Below the pieces are notes generated by a model. It did no database searches, was not told the origin of the DNA, and saw only the letters and a program-made list of their open reading frames with translations. From Mercurialis annua (lineage: Eukaryota; Streptophyta; Magnoliopsida; Malpighiales; Euphorbiaceae): 64,000 nt of DNA. A program made the position numbers and the translations under genes. Shown here piece by piece: positions 50,478 through 63,352 of this stretch. Position 1 is the first letter of the stretch. Each line of letters starts with the position of its first letter. The stretch covers positions 50,267,651 to 50,331,650 of the forward strand of contig NC_065571.1 in the NCBI RefSeq assembly GCF_937616625.2, read 5' to 3'.

Positions 50478-52064
50478 TATCAATTTTCTTTTTGTCCTCC
50501 TTAATCCATTAATCGATCGATATTCATAATTAATCATTTCAAGATATTGACCATAGACGCCTAGACTCGTATCAATTCTGGTGATCACACAGCCTATTGA
50601 CGCCCAATAGGTAGCACGTTTCCCTCGGATCTCATATCGGGTTAAATTAACTAAATTCATAAAATACGTAATTCATGCTTTACATAAAACAATTAATAGA
50701 TTAAAGGAAACAATCAATTCATAAATACTTTCACAAAAATAAATCAAACTTTTAAAATAGAACATATACTTGTTAATTCACATATTCATAAAGAGCACAT
50801 CGTCTTTATGACAGCATTCAACCTTGAAAATCATCATTTCCAATTAACTAGTTCTTTTCTAAATCATAGATATTATCTTATAGCACAAATATATATAATA
50901 TCATTTGTCATGAATAAATTCCATTTATGCGACCTTTATGGACTTTAAAATATATAATTCAAATGTAGAATAAAGTAAAATATAAATAAAATATAGAGTT
51001 TGTTATTAAAATATTATGACAAACTTTAAAACAAAATTTGTAAGCTATACTAAAATATAATAAATCAATCAAATGCGCAATAAAAGACACTATAAATAAT
51101 ATATAAGTTTTACTTAAAATACATAATCAAACATATATATAATAATAACAATACAATATCGAAAGTAACTTGCGAACTTACCTCGATCGCTTAAATCCAA
51201 TTTTGTTTCAATAATCAAATTATCTTGCCCGTTGCTATTTCCTTAGTCCACTACTTCTCCAAGCCAAAGTCGCTCAATATCTATAATTTGAACAAATCTC
51301 ATATTAACACTTGATTTCATAATATATTTTATTCCTACCATTTCCATTCTTATATTCAAACTTTGAAGTTTGAATTATATTCTAAGTCCTTATTTTAAAT
51401 TCTTGCCTTCTTAAAGTCTAACTTAATCGATTTGGTTAATACTTAACCAAATCGTCTAATTACTACTTTAACTTCTAAGTTTTCTAATACTTAGGTTAAT
51501 TCATAACTCACTTAGTTTTATCAATGTAAACTAATTTACTTTATGTTATTAAAATCAACTAATTTATTTTAAATTAAAGCTTCTATTAACATTCACTAAT
51601 CCAATTTAACTTGAATTAACCAACTTTAATAAACCGTGTATTAAACTTAATACCAAATTTTAAGTCTGACTTTCATTAAACTTAATATACTCATTCTACC
51701 CTTTACTTTAGATTTTAATTTATTTCTCAAATCAATTCAAAATGTCATAATCAATTTAAACCCAAATATAAAAAAAATATTATTTATTCCATTTACCAAT
51801 TTACATTTTATGTTTTCCATTTTAACTTAAACTTATACCTTTAATCCTTAATATTAGACATTATTTTATTATTTTTTTTTTAAATCAATTTCAAATACAC
51901 TCTAATTTACTTTTATCAAAGCCACTTTTAAAATTAGGCTCGATTTAAATTTCTTTATCAAATTTTATTACTCCTATTTCCTATTTTTTTTAACTATTCA
52001 AAAATTCAAATTTATTTAAATTTTTAAAAACGTCATATTTGAAAAAAAATATATTTTTCCTCAT

Positions 52065-52280
52065 AGCGACGGGCGGGTCCCGGAGAGCGACCGGCTGGTC
52101 TGCCGCCGAGCAGACCTCGGTCTGCTCAGCAGAGCAGACCTTCGGTCTGCTTCAGCAAGCAGACCTTGGTCTGCTCTGGTTGAGCAGACCGTAGTCTGCT
52201 CAACCATGAGCAGACTGGTCAGGCCAATGGCCTGACCGGTCTTTCCTCCGGCCACCGGTTCCGCCCCTCCGCTCAATTCC
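52065..52280. repeat. GC-rich array of perfect GGTCTGC/GCAGACC hairpins (3' LTR copy)
   Basis: Five consecutive hairpins with tiny loops: 52108-52127 (9-bp stem, loop TC), 52133-52151 (8-bp stem, loop TTC), 52158-52175 (8-bp stem, loop TT), 52178-52205 (12-bp stem GGTTGAGCAGAC, loop CGTA), 52217-52237 (GGTCAGGCC/GGCCTGACC, loop AAT). Embedded in GC-rich borders (CGACGGGCGGGTCCCGG, CCGGCCACCGGTTCCGCCCC) within a very AT-rich LTR. Confidence 0.93.
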
Positions 52281-53188
52281 GACTCCGACTCCGATTTCGT
52301 TTTCCAAAAATTAATATTTAACCAACAATTAAAAATTTCCAGCAATATTAAAAATCATCAATTCTTCAATTTCTTTAGTGTTTATAATTACTACTAATTA
52401 CTCTAATCAACAAATACACTTTACTTTCATTAATCCTTAAGCAAAACCCATAAAACTTCAATATTTAGTCATTTTTGAATAATTTCCAGCAATATATTAA
52501 ACTCCTAATTTCCATTTAATTTGACAATTTTCACCTTAATTTCATCTTCTTTTCTCATACTTAGTGTTTATATTCATAATAATTACTCTAACAATAATTT
52601 TCTTCCAATTTAATCAATTTCTAATAAATTTCATAAACCCTAAAAACTTTAACTAATTAAATAACTTACTAGTTTAGAAACCTTACCTTGATTATTGTTG
52701 CTATAGATAGAATCTTAGCTTAATCCTCAAAATATCCAAGATTCCTTCATGATTTTGGTGGAAAATGGAAGTTTTGGGATGAGAAATGGTTTAGAGAAGA
52801 AGGAGAGGAAAATTCTGGAAATCTCCTTCTTTTTCTCCTTTGTTTCTATTATCCTTATTAATACCTCTATTTTAATTATTAATAATGAAAGAAATTGGGC
52901 TTGGACTTTGAGTTTTCTCTTTTACTATTTGTTTGGACTTGTATTGTTGTTAATTAGGCCTACTATTTAATATGTCTCTACACTATATTTTATATATTTT
53001 TTTTTTTTGCTTATTAATTTATTAAATTAATTTATTACTTAAGCACGTCGATAATAATTCCGGGCTTAAATCCGAATTTTCCAATGATAAAAATTATACG
53101 GGCTATTTTTCCTTATTTTAGCTCCCTTTAGCTAAAATAATATGTCTAATCCAATTAAACATTTCTCCAAAAAATGCGGGGCATTACA

Positions 53189-53201
53189 TTCTTCCCCCCT
53201 T
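53189..53201 (-). other. Polypurine tract of the large retrotransposon
   Basis: Minus-strand AAGGGGGGAAGAA directly abutting the TGTAATGCCCCG start of the 3' LTR. Confidence 0.88.
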
Positions 53202-56200
53202 AAAAAAAATTCGTCCTCGAATTTTCTTATAATGCTTACCATCCAATTATTTTAATATTGGTAGTGCTCACTACTTCCGCCATCCCCTTAAGGCATAATC
53301 TCATAGGATATTTTATTCTACGATTTTCTAACTTATACTTATTTTGTATTACGTTATCCATGTATTACGTAGTTAGTTTTCCAAACTAACTAAAATTCAC
53401 TTCTTCTTAATTTTGTAAACTTTAGGTTTTTAGCCCGCTTCAGGCCACAAAACCAGCATCTAAAATTTATCCAAGTTTTAATTTATCACTTGAAACTTAT
53501 TCTATGCTACACTACCTACAACTTTTATTTTGGTCCTAGGTCCAAAATAACACTTCTTGGGATCGGAAATTGATCCAGAATTAGCTTTCCTATGTAGGTT
53601 TTAAACTTAGGTTTCCTTTAACTTATAGGCTTACTTAAGGGTATATGTTTGCCTGCTTGCCTAAGGCAGGTCTTGTTTTCTAAAATCGATATGGGTTTGT
53701 CGTTATCCTTTCCGACATACCCCCTTGGCGTGTCATTAATAGATTTTACGAAAAATCTCAGCGAGCACGCCCAAACTTGCTTCCAAAGAAGCTGTTTTAG
53801 TCTCTTATTTCAATTTTCCTTTTTCTTTTCTTAAATTTAATAATTCCCTCTCTTTTTTTAATTGATTCTCACTATAAAGTTGTGTTCCAATTTAAACGAG
53901 CTACGATCCTTTCTACAAATAAACTCAGGATATTCTAATCATCGAAATCCTGGTATTACGGATTTTTATCAAAATCAATACATTTCCAAAATTTGGGGTA
54001 TTTAATGGTAACTTTAAACCATTAAATAAATCACTTAAAATCGTCCAATAGTTTTCTTTAAATGCACCCTCTGCAACTCTCTCTGCAATTTCCATTTAGA
54101 TTCAAATTGACCTTGACAAGCGTTAGAGGTCGGAAAGTTTGTCCAAACTACCTACCCCGGGCATCTAAACTTTTCTTAGTTTGACATGTAGTTTCTTTAG
54201 TTGAATTCTTTGAATTTATCCGAAGTTAACTACTAGTCCAAGCTTAGTTATAAGTTTTGGATTATCCCACTTGATATATAACCAAAGTCTATGAAATTTT
54301 CGTAGTTATGTTCACCTTCACCTTCCATTGCCCTTGAATAATCCATCGAAATCCCTTTATCAAGTGTCTGCATCCATTCTGCGGACGCCTGAACCCTATA
54401 CTATAAACTCAGTAATAATTTAACGCCAACAGCTAACATGCTTACTCATTCCTCCATACCTCTTCTTCTATTACGACCTTATACATCTATTTTAATGGCT
54501 TGTCCCTTCCTTAAAGTTTTACAACTTATATACCATATTTCCGTCTTACTTCATTGATCCGAGCACATAATTAAATAAGACTTATTATAAAACATGATTT
54601 AGCTATCCTGCAATTAGCTTTACTACTTGTGAAGTTTCGTTACTTCAATCTTTTCCATTAGGTTTGCATATCTTTGCGTCTTTCATGTAGCTTTTTCTTT
54701 CAAATCATATGCCTTCATTGCTTCTAAAATTTTCATAAATAATTTGTATTATTCCGTCATGAGTCATTTCTCATATCCTGTTTCAACACTTATCTTTTAA
54801 CATATAAATTCATCGAAGTTCGACGTCACGTTCCTTAACGTCTTCCGCCTTCTTTACGTTCAATCATGTACATGTGTATACATGATATCCTTATCGATGT
54901 TCTATAGTTGATGGGTATATTTCTTCTTTGATGTCAATTACCCACTTCATGACCTCTCGTATCGAATCTTATAGAGTTGAATCTATACTAGACATCTCTA
55001 TATGCATTATACACCATTTTCTATCTTTCTTGCATTAAGTTATTCCCTTTCTTATCCTTATCACAAGGTTCTTATCCAGTTACATGCGTCTTTAATACGT
55101 TATATACTTTAAACATTAGTTTACTTTGATTTCTTCGTTGGTCCTAATATACAAATCCTTAAATTATATACTTAGGACCATGTGCAACATGAAACATGTG
55201 TTAACCTTTCACATGCAGCGTTCATGTTCTCCTTTATGAGTCACCGATAATCTTTATAACTATCGTACTATAACTTTCATTCTTTGCTATTCAGATTTAA
55301 GTCTCATAACAATTTTGTTTCTTAGTTCCTTAATTAGCATATCTAATTTCCTAACTTACTCCGTATAATACACACGTTTCGTCTCTTAATCTCATTAACC
55401 AAATACTTCACAATATTCGTATTTATACGGAGTTCCAAGTAGTACTCTTAATATACTTTAGTTTTACTAATCTTAGCGATTCCCTAATATCACTTAAAAT
55501 TCGCTTCTGTAATTAGTAAGGATCGTCCCTTATCTCTATTAGCTTAGTCTTACAATTTACTTGCTAGGTTCTGCTATTATTTTTTTTTTATACATCTACT
55601 CTCTTATAGCATAATGTCCTAAACACCTCATTTACATATAAGAAAATTTTAACTCATTGCTTAATCATATATATATTGCTATACAGATACGCCTTACTAT
55701 TCTACTCGCACTATAGTTCGTTGAACTACTACCAACGTTGTATATTCAAAACACAATTCTTTACTTTGTGTTCTAATACACGTTCGTCATGCCTTTTAGA
55801 GTTGCTTGTTACCTAACTTCGAGCATTTTACCTTCGTTACAGAGTTCCGGTCTAGGTATACTTACGTTTTAAAACAAATCTCTAAAAAAAATAATTCAAT
55901 TATCTTACAATTCAAAGAAAATGACCCTTTATAAAAATCACATTTAAATCCTTTAAAGATTAGCATAATTGTGCTCTAGGGTGATGACGTCTCTCATCCC
56001 CAAAGAGTTGCCATAACTTACCTCCTGTCTAGGCCAAATGAGCATGATGCATGTCCTACTAATGTATGAATTCATTTATTATTCTTTCCATTTAATGTGT
56101 ATGTAGTGATGCAGTTCTATTCATGTCGTGGCAATAATGCATTTCTATCTCGGGACTAGGCACAATTATGCTTTTAAAATCGTTTAAACAATTAACTTTA

Positions 56201-56560
56201 ATTCATAAACTTTTAACTTTGTAAGTTCTCCAGACTTTAACTCTGTAACTTGGTAAGTTCTTCCGCCTCTTTAAATCTACACCTTTCTATCAGTCATCCT
56301 TAAACGCTTATATCGTATGCTTATCATAACACCCCCACACTATACATTACTTCCTACCTAAGCCTAGTCACCAAGTCGCATAAATACTAATTATTTAAGT
56401 CGCACGCAGTATCACACAATAATCGCGGCTTATATCCTAAATAGGAAGGTTGAAACTATAGAAAACAGAAGACAACATGCAAAAGACATGACTCGAATCC
56501 TATGTGCTGCAGTAGTTTCCTAGGTAGACTCACACAAAGCAGTGGTATCCTGGACCAACT
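53202..56560 (-). other. Internal domain of the large retrotransposon, non-coding
   Basis: 3.4 kb of moderately AT-rich sequence with frequent stops in all frames. Near 55970-56160 and 56520-56560 the wording looks like retrotransposon leader sequence. It could be decayed gag-pol or the non-coding filler typical of LARDs. Confidence 0.6.
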
Positions 56561-56572
56561 GCTCTGATACCA
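56561..56572 (-). other. Primer-binding site, initiator-Met tRNA type
   Basis: Minus-strand TGGTATCAGAGC, four bases after the end of the 5' LTR, the standard plant retrotransposon site complementary to the 3' end of initiator methionine tRNA. Confidence 0.92.
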
Positions 56573-57381
56573 CATTTGTCACGACCCGAAATCTCGAGCC
56601 GAGACCGGCGCTAGGGAATGGGAATTTTCGTTTCCGAAACCCGTAGCAAGCCTAAATTTAGCAATTTCTTTTTCGCGTTTTAAAAATCTTTATAAAACTT
56701 TAATTGAGCGTTTTCAAAATTTCGGCAATATAACGGCTGTAATTTAAACTAACCAACACCTGCGGAAACGTATACAACTTAACAGCCATTATATAAATAT
56801 CATTAATCATCATTTGTAAGTTAAACAGTTAATCTAAAACTACCTCTGATAATTTTTTTATTCCCAGAAACGAGACCTATCAAAAACTATTAACAAAAAG
56901 CGGTGATAACCCAAAATACAACCATACCGCTATAGACCTCGACAAAAATAAACTAGCCTGACTATCTACTGCAGCGCTAGAGCAAAAGACAGAAACTGTA
57001 CATGTCAAAAGAGCGAGCTTTCCGGATCAAGAATGGAAGCTCGGGTCAACCTTGATCTACTGAGTACCTGAAAAGTTTGGAATATCAACGGGTCAGACTA
57101 TGCTGAGTAAGTTCACAGTTTACTAACGATATTATATTTAAAACTAAGGTCGCATTGTCGATAACATACGATACTCAAATAATCTATTTATAATCTCTTA
57201 CTGGAATATACTTATACTTGAAACATAATTTGATAATAAACATTTCCTTAAATAAAGAAAGTATAAATAAACATAAATAAAAGATTTCCAATATTCGATC
57301 CGTTTGAAACCCTAAACCCAAATGCTATGAACCTATAGAACATAATCAACGATAATTGTTTTTTTAAATCATATCGTCCGA

Positions 57382-57562
57382 GTGGCCGGGTCCCGAGATA
57401 ATTCGACCGAGTTACCCGCTACCACGTGGCATAGTCCCGAGATAATTCGACCGAGTTACATCATGCCACTACTTAATCCCAAGTTGTGGGTCCCGAGATA
57501 ATTCGACCGAGTTACCCACGAGACACAGGTCCCGAGATAGTTCGACCGAGTTACCTGGTGTC
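57382..57562. repeat. Four hairpins with a conserved loop (5' LTR copy)
   Basis: Identical to 50297-50477 at offset 7085; cores begin at 57390, 57434, 57490 and 57529. Confidence 0.92.
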
Positions 57563-59145
57563 TATCAATTTTCTTTTTGTCCTCCTTAATCCATTAATCG
57601 ATCGATATTCATAATTAATCATTTCAAGATATTGACCATAGACGCCTAGACTCGTATCAATTCTGGTGATCACACAGCCTATTGACGCCCAATAGGTAGC
57701 ACGTTTCCCTCGGATCTCATATCGGGTTAAATTAACTAAATTCATAAAATACGTAATTCATGCTTTACATAAAACAATTAATAGATTAAAGGAAACAATC
57801 AATTCATAAATACTTTCACAAAAATAAATCAAACTTTTAAAATAGAACATATACTTGTTAATTCACATATTCATAAAGAGCACATCGTCTTTATGACAGC
57901 ATTCAACCTTGAAAATCATCATTTCCAATTAACTAGTTCTTTTCCAAATCATAGATATTATCTTATAGCACAAATATATATAATATCATTTGTCATGAAT
58001 AAATTCCATTTATGCGACCTTTATGGACTTTAAAATATATAATTCAAATGTAGAATAAAGTAAAATATAAATAAAATATAGAGTTTGTTATTAAAATATT
58101 ATGACAAACTTTAAAACAAAATTTGTAAGCTATACTAAAATATAATAAATCAATCAAATGCGCAATAAAAGACACTATAAATAATATATAAGTTTTACTT
58201 AAAATACATAATCAAACATATATATAATAATAACAATACAATATCGAAAGTAACTTGCGAACTTACCTCGATCGCTTAAATCCAATTTTGTTTCAATAAT
58301 CAAATTATCTTGCCCGTTGCTATTTCCTTAGTCCACTACTTCTCCAAGCCAAAGTCGCTCAATATCTATAATTTGAACAAATCTCATATTAACACTTGAT
58401 TTCATAATATATTTTATTCCTACCATTTCCATTCTTATATTCAAACTTTGAAGTTTGAATTATATTCTAAGTCCTTATTTTAAATTCTTGCCTTCTTAAA
58501 GTCTAACTTAATCGATTTGGTTAATACTTAACCAAATCGTCTAATTACTACTTTAACTTCTAAGTTTTCTAATACTTAGGTTAATTCATAACTCACTTAG
58601 TTTTATCAATGTAAACTAATTTACTTTATGTTATTAAAATCAACTAATTTATTTTAAATTAAAGCTTCTATTAACATTCACTAATCCAATTTAACTTGAA
58701 TTAACCAACTTTAATAAACCGTGTATTAAACTTAATACCAAATTTTAAGTCTGACTTTCATTAAACTTAATATACTCATTCTACCCTTTACTTTAGATTT
58801 TAATTTATTTCTCAAATCAATTCAAAATGTCATAATCAATTTAAACCCAAATATAAAAAAAATATTATTTATTCCATTTACCAATTTACATTTTATGTTT
58901 TCCATTTTAACTTAAACTTATACCTTTAATCCTTAATATTAGACATTATTTTTTTTTTTTTTAAATCAATTTCAAATACACTCTAATTTACTTTTATCAA
59001 AGCCACTTTTAAAATTAGGCTCGATTTAAATTTCTTTATCAAATTTTATTACTCCTATTTCCTATTTTTTTTAACTATTCAAAAATTCAAATTTATTTAA
59101 ATTTTTAAAAACGTCATATTTGAAAAAAAATATATTTTTCCTCAT

Positions 59146-59361
59146 AGCGACGGGCGGGTCCCGGAGAGCGACCGGCTGGTCTGCCGCCGAGCAGACCTCG
59201 GTCTGCTCAGCAGAGCAGACCTTCGGTCTGCTTCAGCAAGCAGACCTTGGTCTGCTCTGGTTGAGCAGACCGTAGTCTGCTCAACCATGAGCAGACTGGT
59301 CAGGCCAATGGCCTGACCGGTCTTTCCTCCGGCCACCGGTTCCGCCCCTCCGCTCAATTCC
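59146..59361. repeat. GC-rich hairpin array (5' LTR copy)
   Basis: Same five hairpins as at 52065-52280, offset 7081; the first stem begins at 59189. Confidence 0.93.
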
Positions 59362-60310
59362 GACTCCGACTCCGATTTCGTTTTCCAAAAATTAATATTT
59401 AACCAACAATTAAAAATTTCCAGCAATATTAAAAATCATCAATTCTTCAATTTCTTTAGTGTTTATAATTACTACTAATTACTCTAATCAACAAATACAC
59501 TTTACTTTCATTAATCCTTAAGCAAAACCCATAAAACTTCAATATTTAGTCATTTTTGAATAATTTCCAGCAATATATTAAACTCCTAATTTCCATTTAA
59601 TTTGACAATTTTCACCTTAATTTCATCTTCTTTTCTCATACTTAGTGTTTATATTCATAATAATTACTCTAACAATAATTTTCTTCCAATTTAATCAATT
59701 TCTAATAAATTTCATAAACCCTAAAAACTTTAACTAATTAAATAACTTACTAGTTTAGAAACCTTACCTTGATTATTGTTGCTATAGATAGAATCTTAGC
59801 TTAATCCTCAAAATATCCAAGATTCCTTCATGATTTTGGTGGAAAATGGAAGTTTTGGGATGAGAAATGGTTTAGAGAAGAAGGAGAGGAAAATTCTGGA
59901 AATCTCCTTCTTTTTCTCCTTTGTTTCTATTATCCTTATTAATACCTCTATTTTAATTATTAATAATGAAAGAAATTGGGCTTGGACTTTGAGTTTTCTC
60001 TTTTACTATTTGTTTGGACTTGTATTGTTGTTAATTAGGCCTACTATTTAATATGTCTCTACACTATATTTTATATTTTTTTTTTGCTTATTAATTTATT
60101 AAATTAATTTATTACTTAAGCACGTCGATAATAATTCCGGGCTTAAATCCGAATTTTCCAATGATAAAAATTATACGGGCTATTTTTCCTTATTTTAGCT
60201 CCCTTTAGCTAAAATAATATGTCTAATCCAATTAAACATTTCTCCAAAAAATGCGGGGCATTACAAAAATCAAGGGTAATATCTGGTAAACGTTTATCTT
60301 GATATATAAT

Positions 60311-60509
60311 TAAAGTTGATTATATTCAATATTCGAAAAAATATGATTTGGTTAACCAATGGTATACTAACAGGTTACTAACGGTAGATTTAAAACAAAT
60401 TTTATTTAATTAAAGCTGATTATATTCAATATTCGAAAAAATACGATTTGGTTAACCAATGGTATACTAACAGGTTACTAACAGTAGACTTAAAATAAAT
60501 TTTATTTTA
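60311..60509. repeat. Tandem duplication, 100-bp unit, two copies
   Basis: TAAAG[TC]TGATTATATTC opens each unit at 60311 and 60411, and both contain GGTTAACCAATGGTATAC and CAGGTTACTAAC. Only a few substitutions separate them. Related GGTTTACC/GGTTAACC phrases continue to about 60770. Confidence 0.88.
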
Positions 60510-61569
60510 AAATGCGCAATTAAGGTTTACTAAAAAATTATTCATGATATACTAAATAATACTTAGCTATAGGTTTGTCAACGATTAACCTAACGTATAC
60601 TAATAGTGTACTAAAAACAAGGTTATTGGTGCACCATTAATACACCATTAGTTAACTAGCAACAAAAATAAAATTCAGCAACAATTTACAAATGATTTTA
60701 TTAATAATATATTAAAAGTAAAATTTATTACAAGTTAACCAACGGTTTACCCAATATTAACCATTAGTTACCCACCCAAAAACATTACAATTCTCATAAG
60801 CATTTCTTCAAACACCTAGAGTGCAAGCTGAACATTGATTCTATATATACATCCACGACAATCCACCACCAACTTCCACAATAAACCCAACAAAACTCAA
60901 TAATCCAGCCACATCAAAGAACAAAACAAAGCCTGTTATAAAAGAGAGCAGCCGCAACTAGCGGAAAAAGGGAGCGACATCTTCGAACGGCGCAACGCAG
61001 CAGAAGCGGCAGAGCGGTGGAATGGAGCGGAAGTAAAAACGAGACGGAAAGCGGTTACGGCGTTTAACAGCGACATAAAAGAAAGATCGAAAATCTCAAT
61101 AGCAACAATAGTGAAGATGACGACGGCGTGAGTGAGTGAGATTCAAGCTCAGAGAAGAGGACGGGAAGAGAAGACGAAAAGAGACGGCGCCGGAATGAGA
61201 AGAAGAGAAGAGGCGGCGAGTTAATTAGGTTTCTTGAATGAAATTAGGTTTTGCTGCTTTAAAGGAATTTATTGGAGTAAGAAATATTTATGAAAAAGCA
61301 AAAAGGTAGAAATCTAATAAAAAAAAGTCAAAACGTAATTGCCAAAAATGAAACCTAGGCCCGTATTTTTGAGATTAAAATGATATATGGTAGTATATTG
61401 TCTAATTAACTCATAAAATAACTCTAGTTGTTGTAAATGCCTATTGCTTGTTGAAAGGCCCACCTAACATGCAACATATATTATTATGGGCTTTCTGATA
61501 AAAATCCATTTAACTAGTTGGCCTACAAGTATCAAATCAAACGATCTAGTTTGATTCTATAAAGTTAGG
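60510..61569. other. Gene-free interval with a purine-rich block
   Basis: 60940-61225 is purine-rich and GC-richer than its surroundings (GGCAGAGCGGTGGAATGG, GACGGCGCCGGAATGAG), as a minus-strand leader or captured gene fragment might be. No open frame of useful length or splice support. It may be the end of an element interrupted by the large retrotransposon. Confidence 0.4.
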
Positions 61570-61695
61570 ACTTTTAGCCGTTGATATAGTGGATAAGTCT
61601 GCCAGCGGGAATTTTCTACATTCACAAGACTCGAAACCGAGACCTTTCTTATGCAATATCAAGCCGCTTATCACTTGAACCAACTCTTATTATTG
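61570..61695 (-). mobile_element. tRNA-derived SINE
   Basis: Minus strand: A-box region GGTTCAAGTGATAAGCGGC (61663-61681), B-box region CTCGGTTTCGAGTCTTGTG (61624-61642), then GAATGTAGAAAATTCCCGC. This is close to the tRNA-like head of plant SINEs. A second, older copy is at 28470-28600. Confidence 0.65.
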
Positions 61696-63352
61696 ATGTT
61701 TTGAATAATGATTGAAATAGTATATGTTTGAAAATAAAAACTATTATATATTATTACTCTTTTAAACTTATTAACTGTTTTACGTGAATTTAAATTTAGT
61801 TCACATTTTATACATTTTGGTGGAAAATGAGTTAAGTTAAAACGAACCGAATTTCAAATGATTCAAATTCGAACTTGAATTGTTTAACACCTAAATGAGC
61901 TAAAGAGGAACTGAGTCCAAACTCAATCGTGTTCATTGGTTCAGATACTAAACATGTCGAATTTGAACTCAGTCCATATTTGTTCATTTAAGTGTGAGTT
62001 GAGGTTGAACTCGATTCCTTTAACATCTAAACGAATGGACCTGAGCCGAGCGTGAATCAAATACAAATATTTAAGTTTAAATAAACTGAATTCGAATTCA
62101 TTGGTTAAAATTGAAACCGAGTTCAAGCCAAATACGAAAAACCTCATTCATATAAGGAGCTAGAACCTCATAATCTCATTTCGGCTCAATCCCTAGTTCA
62201 TAAACTACATAATAAATGGAGCATTTTTAGTTCAGAGAATATGACTAATCAAAATTTAGACTACTTTACATTTCTTTGTTGCTTCTTCACCATAATCTCT
62301 TCTATCATTGTTTGTTTTGGCCCCTATGACAATAGTAATAATTAAATTCTAATGCACAAATAGGGTTAAATTCTATCAAAAACATACAATTAGATTGAAA
62401 AATAGAAGATGGTTAGAAGTAGTTATTGCTTGCTTCATTCTCACATCACCCTTGACTAAGCACCCATCTAAGCCAAAAAAAGAAAATTAATAATGGAAAA
62501 TTTTAAATTTAAACTATCACACAGACACTTTTCATCTTCCTTTAAATTTTTTAGTCTACTGCATAAAAAATAGATCCAGAATTCACAAAACATGAGTAAT
62601 AAAATTTATTTATTAAAATTCTCTAATTGTAAGTTGATCGAGAATGGCTATAATTGTTATTCAATATTATACCTATTATCTTTTATTGTTCTAAAATTTC
62701 AAATAAGTAAAAGAACTAAAACAGTTTGCATGAAATTATAAATAAATCTTATAAAAACTACTATAATTTACTACTCAATTATCTTTTTCAGTCAATTTGG
62801 TCCTACTTGACACTTTTCTATGGCCCTAAACAAACTTGTGCTGTTTATGTCTCTTTTATCAATACTTATTTCAAAGTTGAGATAGCATAAATATTTCTTT
62901 CAATCAACATTTTCTATTGCAAAAACATGCTGACGATTTGATGTTTCGGACAAGAATTTTCATTTAAAATATAAAAATTCTTAAAAGAACACTAATTTAC
63001 TGTATTCGTTTCCAAGTGTTCCGTTTCACCGTGTTCGTGCTATCTATCTCAAAAATTGCCAGTCTTCTTTATAAAGAAATCGAAATGTTATGGGGAAAAA
63101 AAAGAAATCGAAATGTTAATTAAGAAGAACACAGACATAGGTCAGTTAATAAGCTATGAAATTAATAAAATTTAACTAATAAGTTCAAGATTCAGTTGAT
63201 TAAGAAATGAAGAATCTCAAAGTACACACGATTTACATTACAACTCAAACACTAATTCCGATCGTCTCTCTTTAGGGAGGATTAGGTTTTTTAATCTCTA
63301 TATATACATTACTCAATTACTACTACGTAACTGCTGTTAAATACAAACTATA
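61696..63352. other. Gene-free interval
   Basis: AT-rich. Contains an area of GAATTCGAAC / TTCGAACTTGAATTG motifs (61840-62130) that may be another hAT-like relic. No supported gene; the right end includes the 3' flank of the next gene. Confidence 0.4.

Larger units (their letters stand above)
49492..53188 (-). repeat. 3' LTR of the large retrotransposon (3697 bp)
   Basis: Direct copy of 56577-60265 at offset 7085 over the first half. Carries the four-hairpin series (50297-50477), a GC-rich hairpin array (52065-52280) and, by virtue of two length differences in T tracts, is 8 bp longer than its partner. Confidence 0.93.
49492..60265 (-). mobile_element. Complete non-coding LTR retrotransposon (LARD-like), 10.8 kb
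   Basis: Two direct repeats of 3697 bp (49492-53188) and 3689 bp (56577-60265) enclose 3388 bp. Both start TGTCACGACCCG and end GGCATTACA on the plus strand. The exact 5-bp duplication AAAAT flanks the whole (49487-49491 and 60266-60270). On the minus strand the right LTR is followed after four bases by TGGTATCAGAGC, the initiator-Met primer site, and the left LTR is preceded by AAGGGGGGAAGAA, so transcription runs right to left. The LTRs differ by homopolymer lengths and at least one substitution (T50860/C57945), implying recent insertion. No frame longer than 61 residues inside: no gag, protease, RT or integrase. The wording just before the 3' LTR (minus GAGGACGAATTTTTTTTAAG) recalls the end of pol in Del/Tekay-type Ty3 elements; that lineage is inferred. 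Confidence 0.93.
56577..60265 (-). repeat. 5' LTR of the large retrotransposon (3689 bp)
   Basis: Promoter-bearing copy for minus-strand transcription. Same contents as the 3' LTR. Small frames at 57551, 59142 and 59830 are duplicates of frames in the other LTR and are not host genes. Confidence 0.93.

Noticed and set aside
52061..52345. 94-residue frame across the GC-rich LTR patch (also at 59142-59426)
   Set aside because: Lies in both LTRs, is created by the hairpin array, and has no family resemblance.
52749..52970. 73-residue plus-strand hydrophobic frame in the LTR (also 59830-60051)
   Set aside because: Opposite to the transcription direction of the element and repeated in both LTRs; probably chance.
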